A stretch of DNA of 64,000 nt, from contig JAAFAI010000005.1 in assembly GCA_018222405.1 (NCBI GenBank), positions 1-64,000 of the forward strand, in the 5' to 3' direction. The translations under genes and the position numbers were made by a program. This document shows positions 27,564 through 36,805 of the stretch, in pieces. Every line of letters starts with the position of its first letter. The stretch's first letter is position 1. The DNA comes from Gammaproteobacteria bacterium. GTDB taxonomy: Bacteria; Pseudomonadota; Gammaproteobacteria; Enterobacterales; Alteromonadaceae. The notes beneath the pieces were generated by a model. It had not been told where the DNA came from, searched no databases, and worked only from the letters and a program-made list of their open reading frames with translations.

Positions 27564-28407
27564 TGTCACCAACAAACTACCAGAAGGACTAGTTGAGGTT
27601 TATGGCCGAATTCAGCGTGTTGCCTCTGCCTTAAACATACCACTGTTAATCGTTGGTGCTACGGCAAGGGATATCATTTTAGTTCATGGTTATAACGCTG
27701 CGATTGAACGCGGCACGCGGGATGTGGATTTTGGCCTGGAAGTTCAGAGTTGGGAGCATTACCAAAAATTGCGAGATGCCCTGATCCAATCTGGGTTTAC
27801 AGCACACCCAATGAAAACACATCAACTCAATACTACTGACAGTGACGGCCAACCCTGGGAAATCGACCTTATTCCATTTGGGGGCGTCAGTGACGCCGAG
27901 GGCCAGATCACCTGGCCGCCAGAACATGCTTTTCAAATGAGTGTGTTAGGCTTTGATGAAGTATACAAACATGCCTGGGACGTGCTCCTTACCAGAGAAC
28001 CTGCCCTTAGCGTGAAAGTAGCCTCTCCGGCTGGCATCCTGTTACTCAAACTCATCGCCTGGACAGAACGGGGTCGCGAGTACCAGGGAAAGGACGCTAT
28101 CGATATTTATTACGTCATAAAACACTACAGTAAAATTCCCGACGTATTTGAAGCCCTTTATGAGCGCGATTATATGGAATTACAGGATTATGACGATATG
28201 AAAGCCAGTGCAATGATGCTCGCTGACGAGGTCGCGGCTATAGCACTCGACGATACCTTAAACTATCTCCGTCAGACTCTGCTCAACAATGAAGGAGTAT
28301 TGGAACGTCTCAAGACAGATATCGCTAAATTCACCCGTGCAGGCTTCGAGGAAGCTGAGACGCTGATTGAAATAATCAAAGAACAATTAAATGAAGAAAA
28401 AAACTAA
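27547..28407 (+). CDS. AbiEii-type nucleotidyltransferase toxin
   Basis: I start at 27547 (MTISLDVTNK), where AAAGGA lies upstream; longer frames run inside the antitoxin gene. The 286-aa protein shows the DNA polymerase beta-like nucleotidyltransferase signature: LIVGATARDIIL, then GTRDVDFGLEV with the two metal-binding Asp, and a later EIDLIPFG acidic site. AbiEii-like toxins transfer nucleotides and stop growth, often as abortive phage defence. The gene is translationally coupled to the antitoxin and ends 127 bp before the island's right end. Confidence 0.8.
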   Translation: MTISLDVTNKLPEGLVEVYGRIQRVASALNIPLLIVGATARDIILVHGYNAAIERGTRDVDFGLEVQSWEHYQKLRDALIQSGFTAHPMKTHQLNTTDSDGQPWEIDLIPFGGVSDAEGQITWPPEHAFQMSVLGFDEVYKHAWDVLLTREPALSVKVASPAGILLLKLIAWTERGREYQGKDAIDIYYVIKHYSKIPDVFEALYERDYMELQDYDDMKASAMMLADEVAAIALDDTLNYLRQTLLNNEGVLERLKTDIAKFTRAGFEEAETLIEIIKEQLNEEKN

Positions 28408-28517
28408 CGTGGGTTTCTGTTTTTTTCCGTCTATTTCAGTAGACTGAGGAACACAATGGGAATACAACAATTGTCACTTGTTGTTGAAATCACCTTATAA
28501 ATCAACGCCATTGTATG

Positions 28518-28586
28518 TTAGTCCTGACTATCGAGCATTGGAGCGACAGATATTCGTCTGTCGATAACCGGTTTGGTATGACTCAT
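28518..28586 (-). pseudogene. Displaced original 5' end of dusA
   Basis: Reads MSHTKPVIDRRISVAPMLDSQD then stop, 22 aa. The RRISVAPMLD part aligns with KISVAPMLD of the intact dusA at 25422. It marks where dusA began before the island entered. Confidence 0.85.
28534..28547. repeat. Island attachment site, right end
   Basis: AGCATTGGAGCGAC, exact repeat of 25376-25389, located in the displaced dusA start. Confidence 0.85.
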
Positions 28587-28837
28587 GTCAATTTTATTTG
28601 TATCAGCCACTTAGCTAAACTCTCTTACAGATTCAGAGCTTCTGTCAGGTTTTAACCTCTTTGGAGGATGGGCGCAAACAGGAAGCGATGGGCTTCAGGC
28701 GGCCTTAGAAGCAAAATTTAATAATCCATAATATTACCATACTCCGTAACGAAGCAGAAAACGCAAAGTGCCGGGCATCAGCTACTACAGCCAGTTAACC
28801 ACAGAGTCATAAGGAAGATGGGGTCAATCAACTGCGC

Positions 28838-30055
28838 CTATTCCATTTGTTCAGCAAGTAATCGGCGTTGTTCAGGAGTGAGTTCAGCCCGGTCGATGAT
28901 GTGCCGGGCTTCAGCGTGTCGACCGGCATAAAGACAGTGTTGCGCCAGATGGTAATTGTGCTCATTCGTTACTGCCAGGATATTCTCCTGCTGCATCAGG
29001 GGTAATTTTTCTATCGATGGCGGAACAGCCGTATCGGGCATCAACCCTTTAATCATTTTGATTCTGGCATCTTCCGCAGTTTGCCACTGGCCACTAATAT
29101 CAATGAGCGGAGTATCAGGCGAATAGATCGGTTTGCCGGTTAGTTCGGCTGAAGTATATCCAAACAGGGCCAGAAGGCTGGGCGCGACGTCATAGAGGGA
29201 AAACTCAGATGAAAGCAATTGATCAGGCTGTGATTCAGGAAGCCGCAGAACCACAAACGGATGGTCTCCACCACCGGTAATGCAAACCGAAATATCCGGG
29301 CAAACCGATAAAATGGCGCCAATACAACCATCAATAAACGCCATGATTTTGATGATAATTGATGCTTCAACTGTGAACTCAGGATTACTGAACAGGGTAC
29401 GCAGCGGGTCGAAACAGGCAAAAATCGCCGCTATTTCATTGCTATGTAGTGCATCAATGATAATGTTTTGCGTATTCGCCACCTGACAGAGCGCTTCTTT
29501 CAGGGTGCTCGTTACAGATTGTGATAAAGCATCTGACCGATCAGCCAGAGCGGCTATCTCTTCATCTGCTATTAATGAAGGATGCCATTGGTTTTTTAAT
29601 AACTGTTGTCTGTTGTGAGCCGGATATATGCTGCCGGGTAAAACCGAAATATCGGCCGCCTCTACTGCTTTATTTTTTACCATCACATCGCTGAAAATAT
29701 GACTGTGGCTGGCATGGCTGCCGTAAGTGGCCATCATATTTACTACCGCGCAGGCAACACCCTGATTATCCAATAAATCCCAAATAAATGGTTTTGTTAC
29801 CTGATATCTGGCCATCGGTGCCACATTCAGCCCATCGGGTCTTAGCGCATCATATCCCAGCACCCCGTGTGAATCGGGAGAACAACCGCTATAAATGCTG
29901 CCGTAAAGCAGTGCTTCGTGACCAAACGTGGCAGTCGCTCCCGACTCGCCTGACTCACATAACGCTGTCAGCACAGGAAACTGCTCTGCAAGGCTATCAT
30001 TCATCAGAAGCCGCCACTGAAAATCGGCAAGGTGCAGGCAAAGTAATTTAGCCAT
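28838..30055 (-). CDS. Type I phosphodiesterase / alkaline phosphatase superfamily-like protein
   Basis: The 405-aa protein has no signal peptide. Its N-terminal part follows the nucleotide pyrophosphatase/phosphodiesterase fold: LHLADFQW, LLYGSIYSGCSPDSHGVLGYDAL, FIWDLLDNQG, then ITGGGDHPF where active members have a SDHG-type metal site, and SLYDVAPSLLALFGY. The altered metal motif leaves activity uncertain. The C-terminal 80 residues are helical and TPR-like (YHLAQHCLYAGRHAEARHII). It overlaps the GNAT gene by 8 nt, so they form an operon. Substrate unknown. Confidence 0.7.
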   Translation of the reverse strand: MAKLLCLHLADFQWRLLMNDSLAEQFPVLTALCESGESGATATFGHEALLYGSIYSGCSPDSHGVLGYDALRPDGLNVAPMARYQVTKPFIWDLLDNQGVACAVVNMMATYGSHASHSHIFSDVMVKNKAVEAADISVLPGSIYPAHNRQQLLKNQWHPSLIADEEIAALADRSDALSQSVTSTLKEALCQVANTQNIIIDALHSNEIAAIFACFDPLRTLFSNPEFTVEASIIIKIMAFIDGCIGAILSVCPDISVCITGGGDHPFVVLRLPESQPDQLLSSEFSLYDVAPSLLALFGYTSAELTGKPIYSPDTPLIDISGQWQTAEDARIKMIKGLMPDTAVPPSIEKLPLMQQENILAVTNEHNYHLAQHCLYAGRHAEARHIIDRAELTPEQRRLLAEQME

Positions 30056-30896
30056 CTTCCAGCACCATAAAAAGGGTGGCCCGGCGATGCGTTTTCAAGC
30101 CTTTAAGTCGTTCAACAAATCGCACCATAGGTTTATTATCTTCGAGTATTTGCACCTGAGCTTTAGTGACGCCTTTTTCAATGAGAGATTGGCAAACCCG
30201 GCTGATAATATTGCTGAATAAAGCGGTGCGTCGGTATTCCGGATCAACCAGTAACGGGTCCAGATAAGCGCAAGTTTTGGTCTCATCGATCAGCGCGGCG
30301 AAAGCGGCGATGGCTCGCCCCTGATAAAAGCAGGAAATCGATGAAGACGTGTCGAGGTTAGTAGGCATATTCCCTGTAGCTTTAAAATGCCCGTGGGTAA
30401 GCAACCCCATGGTATTAAGACACAGCTCGTTTACAGCGTTCACGTCATGATCGTAGGACTGATAGGATATGCCGCTTTTAACAAAGTCCGGTACAGCAGC
30501 CAGAGAGCTTTCTACATAAATGGGATCCATATCATAGAAGCAGCTCCAGCGGCCTATTTGCATACCAGCATCGAGGTAGACCGGCACATCCTGCTCAGCC
30601 ACCAGGGCTGGCCTAAGTAACCTGCGTATACCGTGCTCGGCAGCATAGGCCTTTATCTGCTGAAGTGTTTGGATGATTTGCTGGTTTGATTGCAGTGGAC
30701 GGCCATCCGCTAAGCACATATCAAAACAATAAAAGTCATTATCGTTTTGGTCCATCCTGGCTATGGCAAAAACCGCCAGACAGCGGTTATCTTCCACTAT
30801 GGCAGCAAAATGAACCAGACCATCAACAGTAAGAAAGTCCGGGAAATACGAAAAGAGTGCGCCTGAGCACACTCCCGTTAAATCTTCTACCTGCAT
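30048..30896 (-). CDS. GNAT-like N-acyltransferase
   Basis: I use the ATG at 30896 (MQVEDLTG), which has AGG ten bases upstream; an in-frame TTG at 30920 has its AAAGG too close. The protein is 282 aa. The C-terminal half looks like a GNAT domain (SISCFYQGRAIAAFAALIDE, LDPLLVDPEYRRTALFSNIISRVCQSLIEKGV, EDNKPMVRFVERLKGLKTHR) with a degenerate acetyl-CoA loop. The N-terminal half may be a second, more divergent GNAT fold. Acceptor unknown. Operon with the phosphodiesterase-like gene. Confidence 0.65.
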   Translation of the reverse strand: MQVEDLTGVCSGALFSYFPDFLTVDGLVHFAAIVEDNRCLAVFAIARMDQNDNDFYCFDMCLADGRPLQSNQQIIQTLQQIKAYAAEHGIRRLLRPALVAEQDVPVYLDAGMQIGRWSCFYDMDPIYVESSLAAVPDFVKSGISYQSYDHDVNAVNELCLNTMGLLTHGHFKATGNMPTNLDTSSSISCFYQGRAIAAFAALIDETKTCAYLDPLLVDPEYRRTALFSNIISRVCQSLIEKGVTKAQVQILEDNKPMVRFVERLKGLKTHRRATLFMVLEDG

Positions 30897-30934
30897 GTGT
30901 TGAAGACCTGGAACCAGCAAAAACCTTTAACTGA

Positions 30935-31765
30935 TTATAGACTGGTTCTGCGACGACGCGCCAGAGCAAGACCGCCTATTCCCAGCGACATCAGGCCTAG
31001 TACGCCTGGCGCCGAAACATCAGTAGTTACCTGAGCCTGTGGCGCTGCAACAGGCGCTGGTAATTCACCGGCAGTTAATGAGCTAATGCTGCTCGCTGAT
31101 ACCATGCCATAACTACCAATAGACCCTTCACCCAGCGTATTTAGCGAAAGTTCCAGCCAACCAAGGTAATCGGTCCCCTGCTCGTCGGTCTTTTTAAAGC
31201 CAACGTATCCGCTTACTGAACCGCCGTTAGCAATCGCGTCGTCAATCCAGGAGCCTGTCTGACCTTCATATGAATAACCCTGAACAGTATTCACGGACCC
31301 CCATGAGGTATAATAACTACAGTTACGGCCCCAACGATTACAAGAACTTCTGCGACTGCCATATTGATAGTTATAAGTGGTTCTCTCATTTTCGTAGGAC
31401 TGCGCCAGCATGCCGAAAGTGATGAAATTATCGTCAGCACTAATGGTTTCGCCAAGCATTAAAGGAGAAGCTAAAAAGCTGAACCCGCCTGATGCAGTTA
31501 AATTAGTATATTGGTTTTCGCTGCTTGTTGTGTATGCAGTACGTCTGTAGGTAGAGCCGTAAACTGCTGGCGTATAATTGTAGTAAGAATAGTCGTAATG
31601 ATAAAAGTTAAAATCGTTGACAGAATCGCCATCGAGATCAACGTAATAATTTCCCTGACCTGAGATTTGCTGATTTACATCACCGGTGATCAGTGAAGCT
31701 GACGCCAGTGGGCTGAAAGCAAATAATGCAATACTACTTTTAATAGCACAGTTAACAACGTTCAT
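30935..31765 (-). CDS. Exported protein with PEP-CTERM-like sorting signal
   Basis: The 276-aa protein has a signal peptide (about 1-23), then a Tyr-rich region (FYHYDYSYYNYTPAVYGSTY) and a segment with two Cys (RSSCNRWGRNCSYY). Its tail has the tripartite exosortase signal: SAPG in place of the usual VPEP, a hydrophobic helix VLGLMSLGIGGLALA, and RRRRTSL. Such proteins are cut and anchored by exosortase in bacteria that make exopolysaccharide. No exosortase gene is in the window. It is likely a surface or matrix protein. Confidence 0.75.
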   Translation of the reverse strand: MNVVNCAIKSSIALFAFSPLASASLITGDVNQQISGQGNYYVDLDGDSVNDFNFYHYDYSYYNYTPAVYGSTYRRTAYTTSSENQYTNLTASGGFSFLASPLMLGETISADDNFITFGMLAQSYENERTTYNYQYGSRRSSCNRWGRNCSYYTSWGSVNTVQGYSYEGQTGSWIDDAIANGGSVSGYVGFKKTDEQGTDYLGWLELSLNTLGEGSIGSYGMVSASSISSLTAGELPAPVAAPQAQVTTDVSAPGVLGLMSLGIGGLALARRRRTSL

Positions 31766-32048
31766 AATTAATACCTCAAAATTTAACTACTACAGAACTC
31801 ATGTTGACTATGAAATAACCGTGCCAAGATCGTTTTTTAACCAATAATTACAAACTTAGCAAAATTTGTCAGGTTTAATTACAGGTGACTGTAAATTTTA
31901 TTGACACATTTTCGAGGTTTATCGGCGAGTGGGTAAAGATGAATGACGAGTGACATCCTAGCCACATGTAACACTAGATTAGACAAATCCGCATGAAGAC
32001 TGCAAAAGGCATTACACAGGAGATGGTACTGATGTAACCACTGCCTTG
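31766..32048. other. Gene-free stretch before the receptor remnant
   Basis: About 280 bp, AT-rich near 31780-31920 and probably holding the PEP-CTERM gene promoter. I see no gene or repeat. Confidence 0.4.
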
Positions 32049-32160
32049 TCAGGCAACTGCTGGCTTTGCCTCACAATAACGGTGGATAAACTCCTCGTGA
32101 GTAGGCATAGACCCGGCCGTTTTCGCTACTGACATGCGCAGCATTTGCATGTTTTTAAGT
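32049..32160 (-). pseudogene. C-terminal remnant of a flavin (tryptophan) halogenase
   Basis: In the frame ending TGA at 32049 the text reads VLLKNMQMLRMSVAKTAGSM then PTHEEFIHRYCEAKPAVA. This matches the end of the intact halogenase at 60230-61735 (IQRVVRKSVDYMPGHAEFIAKTCAAN). It joins the receptor fragment directly, in another frame. The material between has been deleted. Confidence 0.65.
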
Positions 32161-32535
32161 AACACCTGAGCGGGCACCCGATCCACCAGAACCTTCGAAT
32201 GCGAAACCATCCGGCGAGCTTTCGCTGCCCGCTCTAACCCGGTTCATGGTGACACCCGGTGAGCGTTCCAGAATTTCTGGCAATGAGGTACTGGGGACTT
32301 TGCCTGCTTCATCAAGGACAATGGAATCACCAACGGTATCGGCATTCTTCTTTAAGTCGATGGCGCTCTCCAGAGACTGACGCTGACCCGTTACCGAGAT
32401 CACCTCTACTGCGCTTTCGTCCTCGCCTTCTTGGTTTTCATCTACTGCCTCTTGCGCCATTACTGCAGTGGTACAAGACATAATAGCAGCGGCAAGTACC
32501 GACCTTTTAAACCGTGGGAGTGACTCCCCTGGCAT
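32155..32535 (-). pseudogene. N-terminal remnant of a TonB-dependent receptor
   Basis: About 126 codons: a signal peptide (LAAAIMSCTTAVMA), an acidic linker, a TonB-box-like region (VEVISVTGQRQSLESAID) and the beginning of the plug domain (KVPSTSLPEILERSPGVTMNRVRAG), ending in GSGARSGVT and a stop. Full receptors of this class have 900-1100 aa; the barrel is missing. The deletion junction is at about 32160. The live receptor at 56829 has the same N-terminal layout. Confidence 0.85.
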
Positions 32536-32817
32536 CAAGCCGTTTTGCTCACTCTGTGAATTTACAATCGAGTGTCAGAGTTTCCTTTGTACAACTCACC
32601 CCAGAAGGTATTATTAACATTTAATTTACGCTTATTGGTAAGCCCATTGCTTTTGCTTAAATAAAAAATCAATAGAAAACTCTACAAAATAAATAGATAA
32701 ACAGATTTAAGCCTCAGAATGACAATCACCCCGATAACCTTTCGCCTGAATGCAAATTAAACATTTTATTAACCTGACAAATAGCTTGTCCTGAGTCAGT
32801 TCAAATATGAAAAACGA

Positions 32818-34026
32818 TCACCAATGCCACAGCGTGCCATCTTCGAGTCGGTTTACTGGTAACGCCGCTCGCTGATAGGGATATTTTGCTGCCAGCTTCT
32901 CATTGATATCCACGCCATGACCGGGGGCTTCTCCCGGAGTGAAGAAACCACGGTCAAACTGGTAGTCAAAAGAGAACACCGACTCCATCAGCTCACTGTG
33001 CGGCATGTGCTCCTGAATACCAAAGTTAGGCACCCAGTAATCAAAATGAAGTGCGGCCCCCATGCATACCGGAGACAGATCGGTCGCACCATGAAAACCG
33101 GTACGAATATGGTAGAGGGCCGCTAAATCGGCAATCCGGCGCATTTGTGTAATGCCGCCGGCATGCACCAGCGTTGAGCGAATATAATCAATCGACTGAT
33201 TCAGGATAAGTTCCTTACAGTCATGAATAGAGTTAAAGACTTCACCCACAGCCAGTGGCGTTGTGGTGTGCTGGCGGATAAGCTCAAAACCCTGCTGGTT
33301 TTCAGCGGGCACGGCATCCTCCATCCAGAACAGATGATAAGGTTCCAGCTCTTTACCCAACCGCGCCGCCTCAATAGGCGTTAAACGGTGATGCACATCA
33401 TGCAACAGGTGTATTTCTGCGCCATACTGACGACGCACCTCACTGAACAGGTGCGGCACAAAATTAAGGTACTTTTCGGTAGACCACACCGCCTCGGAAG
33501 GCAGTGCCGCGTCCGCCGGCTCATATTTTTTACCGTCTTTGGCAACGCCGTAAGTGCTGGCCATTCCGGGTATGCCTGACTGCACGCGCACAGCCTGATA
33601 ACCCTGATCGATGGCCTCTCCCACCGCCTCGAGCGTAGAGGCTAAATCACTGCCGTTAGCATGGGTATATGTCATGATGCGATCGCGGCTACGGCCACCG
33701 AGTAACTGATATAACGGCAGGCCAGCCACTTTACCTTTAATATCCCACAGAGCCATATCAACGGCGGCCATAGCTGTCATGCCCACTGGCCCACGACGCC
33801 AGTAGGCACCGCGATAAATATATTGCCAGATATCTTCAATCCGGGCCGGATCCTTACCGATTAGTGCCGGGATGAGGTAATCTTCAAGATAGCTGACTAC
33901 CGTTTTCTCACGGCCGTTGAGTGTGGCATCACCAATACCGTACACCCCTTCGTCGGTAACAATCTTGAGGGTAACGAAGTTGCGACCTGGCGAACATACA
34001 ATCACATACGCATCAGTAATTTTCAT
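32818..34026 (-). CDS. manD: D-mannonate dehydratase, enolase superfamily
   Basis: The 402-aa protein belongs to the mandelate racemase/muconate lactonizing subgroup. It shows the ManD/RspA pattern: [86 protein letters not shown], and the C-terminal [13 protein letters not shown]. It dehydrates D-mannonate to 2-keto-3-deoxygluconate in glucuronate breakdown. It is last in an operon with a TRAP transporter, 24 bp after dctM. Some family members are weak gluconate or mannonate dehydratases, so the exact substrate needs care. Confidence 0.88.
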   Translation of the reverse strand: MKITDAYVIVCSPGRNFVTLKIVTDEGVYGIGDATLNGREKTVVSYLEDYLIPALIGKDPARIEDIWQYIYRGAYWRRGPVGMTAMAAVDMALWDIKGKVAGLPLYQLLGGRSRDRIMTYTHANGSDLASTLEAVGEAIDQGYQAVRVQSGIPGMASTYGVAKDGKKYEPADAALPSEAVWSTEKYLNFVPHLFSEVRRQYGAEIHLLHDVHHRLTPIEAARLGKELEPYHLFWMEDAVPAENQQGFELIRQHTTTPLAVGEVFNSIHDCKELILNQSIDYIRSTLVHAGGITQMRRIADLAALYHIRTGFHGATDLSPVCMGAALHFDYWVPNFGIQEHMPHSELMESVFSFDYQFDRGFFTPGEAPGHGVDINEKLAAKYPYQRAALPVNRLEDGTLWHW

Positions 34027-34050
34027 AATAAAGTCTCATCTTCAGGCCGG

Positions 34051-35337
34051 TTAAGGCGTGGCATAAACATAGTCGGGTAAAAACAGCACCAGCTCAGGCA
34101 GCAGTGCCAGCAACAGCAGCACCACCAGCACGGTGAGATAAAATGGCCAGACATGACGAATAAACAGGGTAATCGGGCAATCCATGATGTTGCACACGGT
34201 GTACATGGCAATACCCACCGGCGGTGTGGTACCGCCAAAGGTCACTACCAACACGAGTAAAATGCCAAAGTGAACCGGGTCGATCCCCACACTTTGGATA
34301 ACGGGCACCAGAATAGGAGTGAGCAACAGTACGGTAATGGTGCCTTCCATCAGTGTACCAATCACCAGCAACAGTACCAGGCATATCATCAGCACCAGCA
34401 GCGGTGACTGGGTTACTGCAGACACGCTTTGGGCCAGCTCAACCGGTAACTGCTGAAAGGCAATCACATAACCTACCGTGCCTGCGGCCAGCACAATCAA
34501 CATGATCATGCCGATATCACGCACGCTTTCATTTAAGGCGCTGCACAGTTGTGCAAAGGTGAGTTCCCGATAAGCAAACAGCCCCACTAAAACGGCGTAC
34601 ACCACGGCAAAGGCACCGGCTTCTGATGGCGTGAAGATCCCCCAGCGAATGGTAACAATCAGCAGCACCGGGAATAACAGCGCCCACTTGCACCGGCCAG
34701 CCGCAATCATAACCTCCCGGAATGCCGGCGGCTTTTGTGTTTCGGTGTTACCGAGCTTCTGAGAGCTTGCCACCCAACGCACGCAGAGCATCAGTGCAAT
34801 AGTCAGCAATGCGCCGGGTAATAGTCCGGCAATAAACAATTTACCAATCGACACATTGCCCATGTAGCCATATAAAATTAAACCAATACTGGGCGGAATA
34901 CAGGCCGTGATCAAAGCACTCACGGTAATGATGGCAGCACTAAAGCCCCGCGGTAAGCCAGAGTCTTCCATGGGCTGACCAAGAATACGGGCCTGCATGG
35001 CGGCATCAGCAATAGCCGACCCCGACACGCCGCCCATCAAAGCACTGAGCACAATAGTGACATGAGCCAGACCACCGCTGATCCAGCACACCAGCAAATT
35101 AGCAAAACTAATCAGCCGCCAGGTGATCCCCGAAGCGTTCATAATGTGCCCGGCCAGAATGAAAAACGGCACTGCAAGTAACGGAAAGCTCTGGCTACTC
35201 GAAACCATTCGCTGCACTGCTACCAGCACCGGTAAGGAGTCATGCATAACAAAAAACAGCAAGCCGCTGGCCATCAGGCTAAACGCCAGTGGCACACCGG
35301 CTAATAGCAAGGCTAAGAAAACCAGCAGCATCATCAT
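34051..35337 (-). CDS. TRAP transporter large permease (DctM type)
   Basis: The 428-aa integral membrane protein has about 12 hydrophobic segments and the DctM signatures ALMGGVSGSAIADAAM and VTFGGTTPPVGIAMYTVCNI. It is the transport channel of a sodium-driven TRAP system. Its ATG overlaps the dctQ stop by four bases. With manD after it, the cargo is probably a hexuronate or aldonate from xylan side chains. Confidence 0.93.
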   Translation of the reverse strand: MMMLLVFLALLLAGVPLAFSLMASGLLFFVMHDSLPVLVAVQRMVSSSQSFPLLAVPFFILAGHIMNASGITWRLISFANLLVCWISGGLAHVTIVLSALMGGVSGSAIADAAMQARILGQPMEDSGLPRGFSAAIITVSALITACIPPSIGLILYGYMGNVSIGKLFIAGLLPGALLTIALMLCVRWVASSQKLGNTETQKPPAFREVMIAAGRCKWALLFPVLLIVTIRWGIFTPSEAGAFAVVYAVLVGLFAYRELTFAQLCSALNESVRDIGMIMLIVLAAGTVGYVIAFQQLPVELAQSVSAVTQSPLLVLMICLVLLLVIGTLMEGTITVLLLTPILVPVIQSVGIDPVHFGILLVLVVTFGGTTPPVGIAMYTVCNIMDCPITLFIRHVWPFYLTVLVVLLLLALLPELVLFLPDYVYATP

Positions 35338-35801
35338 TGTGCTGCCCTCTCTTTAACTGAAAGCCACTTAAGCCAGCTCTGTTCAAGCAGGGTTAGCAGC
35401 ATCAGGCCGGCACCCACCGGGAGTGCAAGGGCTACGTACCGGTAAGGTATAGGCGTGCTACCCAGCGTTCGCTGAGGGTTAAGGTTAAACAGCGCAATGC
35501 CATACACAACAATAACGGCGAGCACGCCGATCATCATAAGAGATGCCAGTCCCGAAAGCCGCTGCTGCCAGCGCGCTGGCAGGTATTGGGTAGCAACATT
35601 CACTGTGGCATGTTGTGCGTGTTTTAAGGTTTGATTGGCACCGAGCATACACAGCCAGGCGAACAGGAGCTGGGCAATATCAACCGACCAGATAATCGGC
35701 AGCCCTATCGTGCGCATCACTGCCGCCGCAAAGACCAGCAACACAATGGCAGACAGCAAGCCAATGCACAGCATACGCTCAATCTTATCGAGGTGGTTCA
35801 T
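35334..35801 (-). CDS. TRAP transporter small permease (DctQ type)
   Basis: This 155-aa protein has four membrane helices, with GLPIIWSVDIAQLLFAWLCMLGA typical of DctQ. It pairs with DctM and helps dock the binding protein. It overlaps both neighbours by four bases (ATGA), so translation of the three transporter genes is coupled. Confidence 0.9.
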   Translation of the reverse strand: MNHLDKIERMLCIGLLSAIVLLVFAAAVMRTIGLPIIWSVDIAQLLFAWLCMLGANQTLKHAQHATVNVATQYLPARWQQRLSGLASLMMIGVLAVIVVYGIALFNLNPQRTLGSTPIPYRYVALALPVGAGLMLLTLLEQSWLKWLSVKERAAQ

Positions 35802-36805
35802 TGGCTGTTCCCCTCATCCAGCAATGCGCGAACCTGCCGGCGCAGTTCGCTGTATCCGAGGGCCTGATAAACTGACTCTGTTGCCTGCATAAATGGCTCA
35901 ACCGGCGGGTTAGATATTGAAATGCCGGCCGCGGTTAGCTTTGCCTCGATGTCATTTTCAGCCGTGAGTACCTGAGAAGTGGCATACTTACCTGCTGCAG
36001 TGGCAGCGTGGATGATGACATGCTGTTCGGCGGCTGTTAGCCGGTAAAACCAGTCATCACTGGTCACCAGGCCGGATATCAGTTGAATATGGCCGGTTTT
36101 GGTAACATGGCTTATTACCTCATAGAGCCTTGCGCCCCATACCGCAGCCAGCTGAGCTTCACCGGCATCGATAACACGTTGCTGCAGGGCACTATAGACT
36201 TCAGACCAACTCAATGGCGTGGGCGTAGCCCCCATAGCTTCGATGGTGCTTATCCAAACCGGCGCACTGATGGTACGTAGTCTTACTCCGTTTAAATCTT
36301 CAGGCTGAGCTACCGGCTGCTGAGTTAGCAGATGCCTTGCGCCCTGCCACCAGTTAAATGCCAGCACACGTAAACCGGCGTTTTGCTGCAGGTTGCCATT
36401 CCACTGTTGAAACAGATCAGAGCCAACCAGGTGTTGTAGCTCAGCCAGGTTGTTCACCAGATAAGGAGCGCCAAGGATCCCCATTTCATGGGCATACACA
36501 GACAAGCGCCCGCCATCCACCAGCACCGCAATGCCAGCACCGGCCATGGCCTGCTCCAGAATGTCGTCGTCGTTACCCAGTTGAGAACCAATAAACAGGT
36601 TAACGCTAAGCGAGCCCTTACTGCCCGTTTCGACCAACTGCTTAAAGCGCATCAGGCCCTTGTACATGGGATCGCTGCTACTCAGTGACGTTACCACATT
36701 CAGTGACGTCACTTTTTCTGACCCCGCATCTGCATTGCCACCGGTAGCAAAAAAAGCCAGCAGCAGACCAAAAATCAAATTGTGCAGACGATGCTGTATC
36801 ACCAT
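35798..36805 (-). CDS. TRAP transporter substrate-binding protein (DctP type)
   Basis: The 335-aa periplasmic protein has a signal peptide (about 1-26, ending GNADA) and the DctP fold. Signs are FIGSQLGNDDDILEQAMAGA, the ligand-binding Arg in LNGVRLRTISAPVW, and TPLSWSEVYSALQQRVIDAGE. It captures an organic acid; the conserved Arg binds a carboxylate, which suits glucuronate or a related uronate. First gene of dctPQM-manD. Confidence 0.92.
   Translation of the reverse strand: MVIQHRLHNLIFGLLLAFFATGGNADAGSEKVTSLNVVTSLSSSDPMYKGLMRFKQLVETGSKGSLSVNLFIGSQLGNDDDILEQAMAGAGIAVLVDGGRLSVYAHEMGILGAPYLVNNLAELQHLVGSDLFQQWNGNLQQNAGLRVLAFNWWQGARHLLTQQPVAQPEDLNGVRLRTISAPVWISTIEAMGATPTPLSWSEVYSALQQRVIDAGEAQLAAVWGARLYEVISHVTKTGHIQLISGLVTSDDWFYRLTAAEQHVIIHAATAAGKYATSQVLTAENDIEAKLTAAGISISNPPVEPFMQATESVYQALGYSELRRQVRALLDEGNSQ

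Larger units (their letters stand above)
25376..28547. mobile_element. 3.2-kb mini-island integrated in dusA
   Basis: Bounded by 14-bp direct repeats in dusA coding sequence. Contents in order: integrase arm-type sites, a truncated integrase gene, two large inverted repeats, an AbiEi/AbiEii-type toxin-antitoxin operon, an arm-type site. The displaced 5' end of dusA lies just beyond the right repeat. Because the integrase is broken, the island can move only if an integrase is supplied in trans. Confidence 0.85.
28408..28837. other. Gene-free stretch spanning the island's right end
   Basis: Holds an arm-type integrase site (GGAATACAA, 28459-28467, inside the 24-bp repeat 28447-28470), the right att repeat, the displaced dusA start, and about 250 bp with no gene I can recognise. 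A fragment ATGGGGTCA near 28819 resembles part of the repeat at 43577 but is too short to call. Confidence 0.6.

Noticed and set aside
32818..34026. ManD as the starvation-sensing protein RspA.
   Set aside because: RspA belongs to the same family, but the TRAP and xylan context favours a dehydratase in uronate breakdown.
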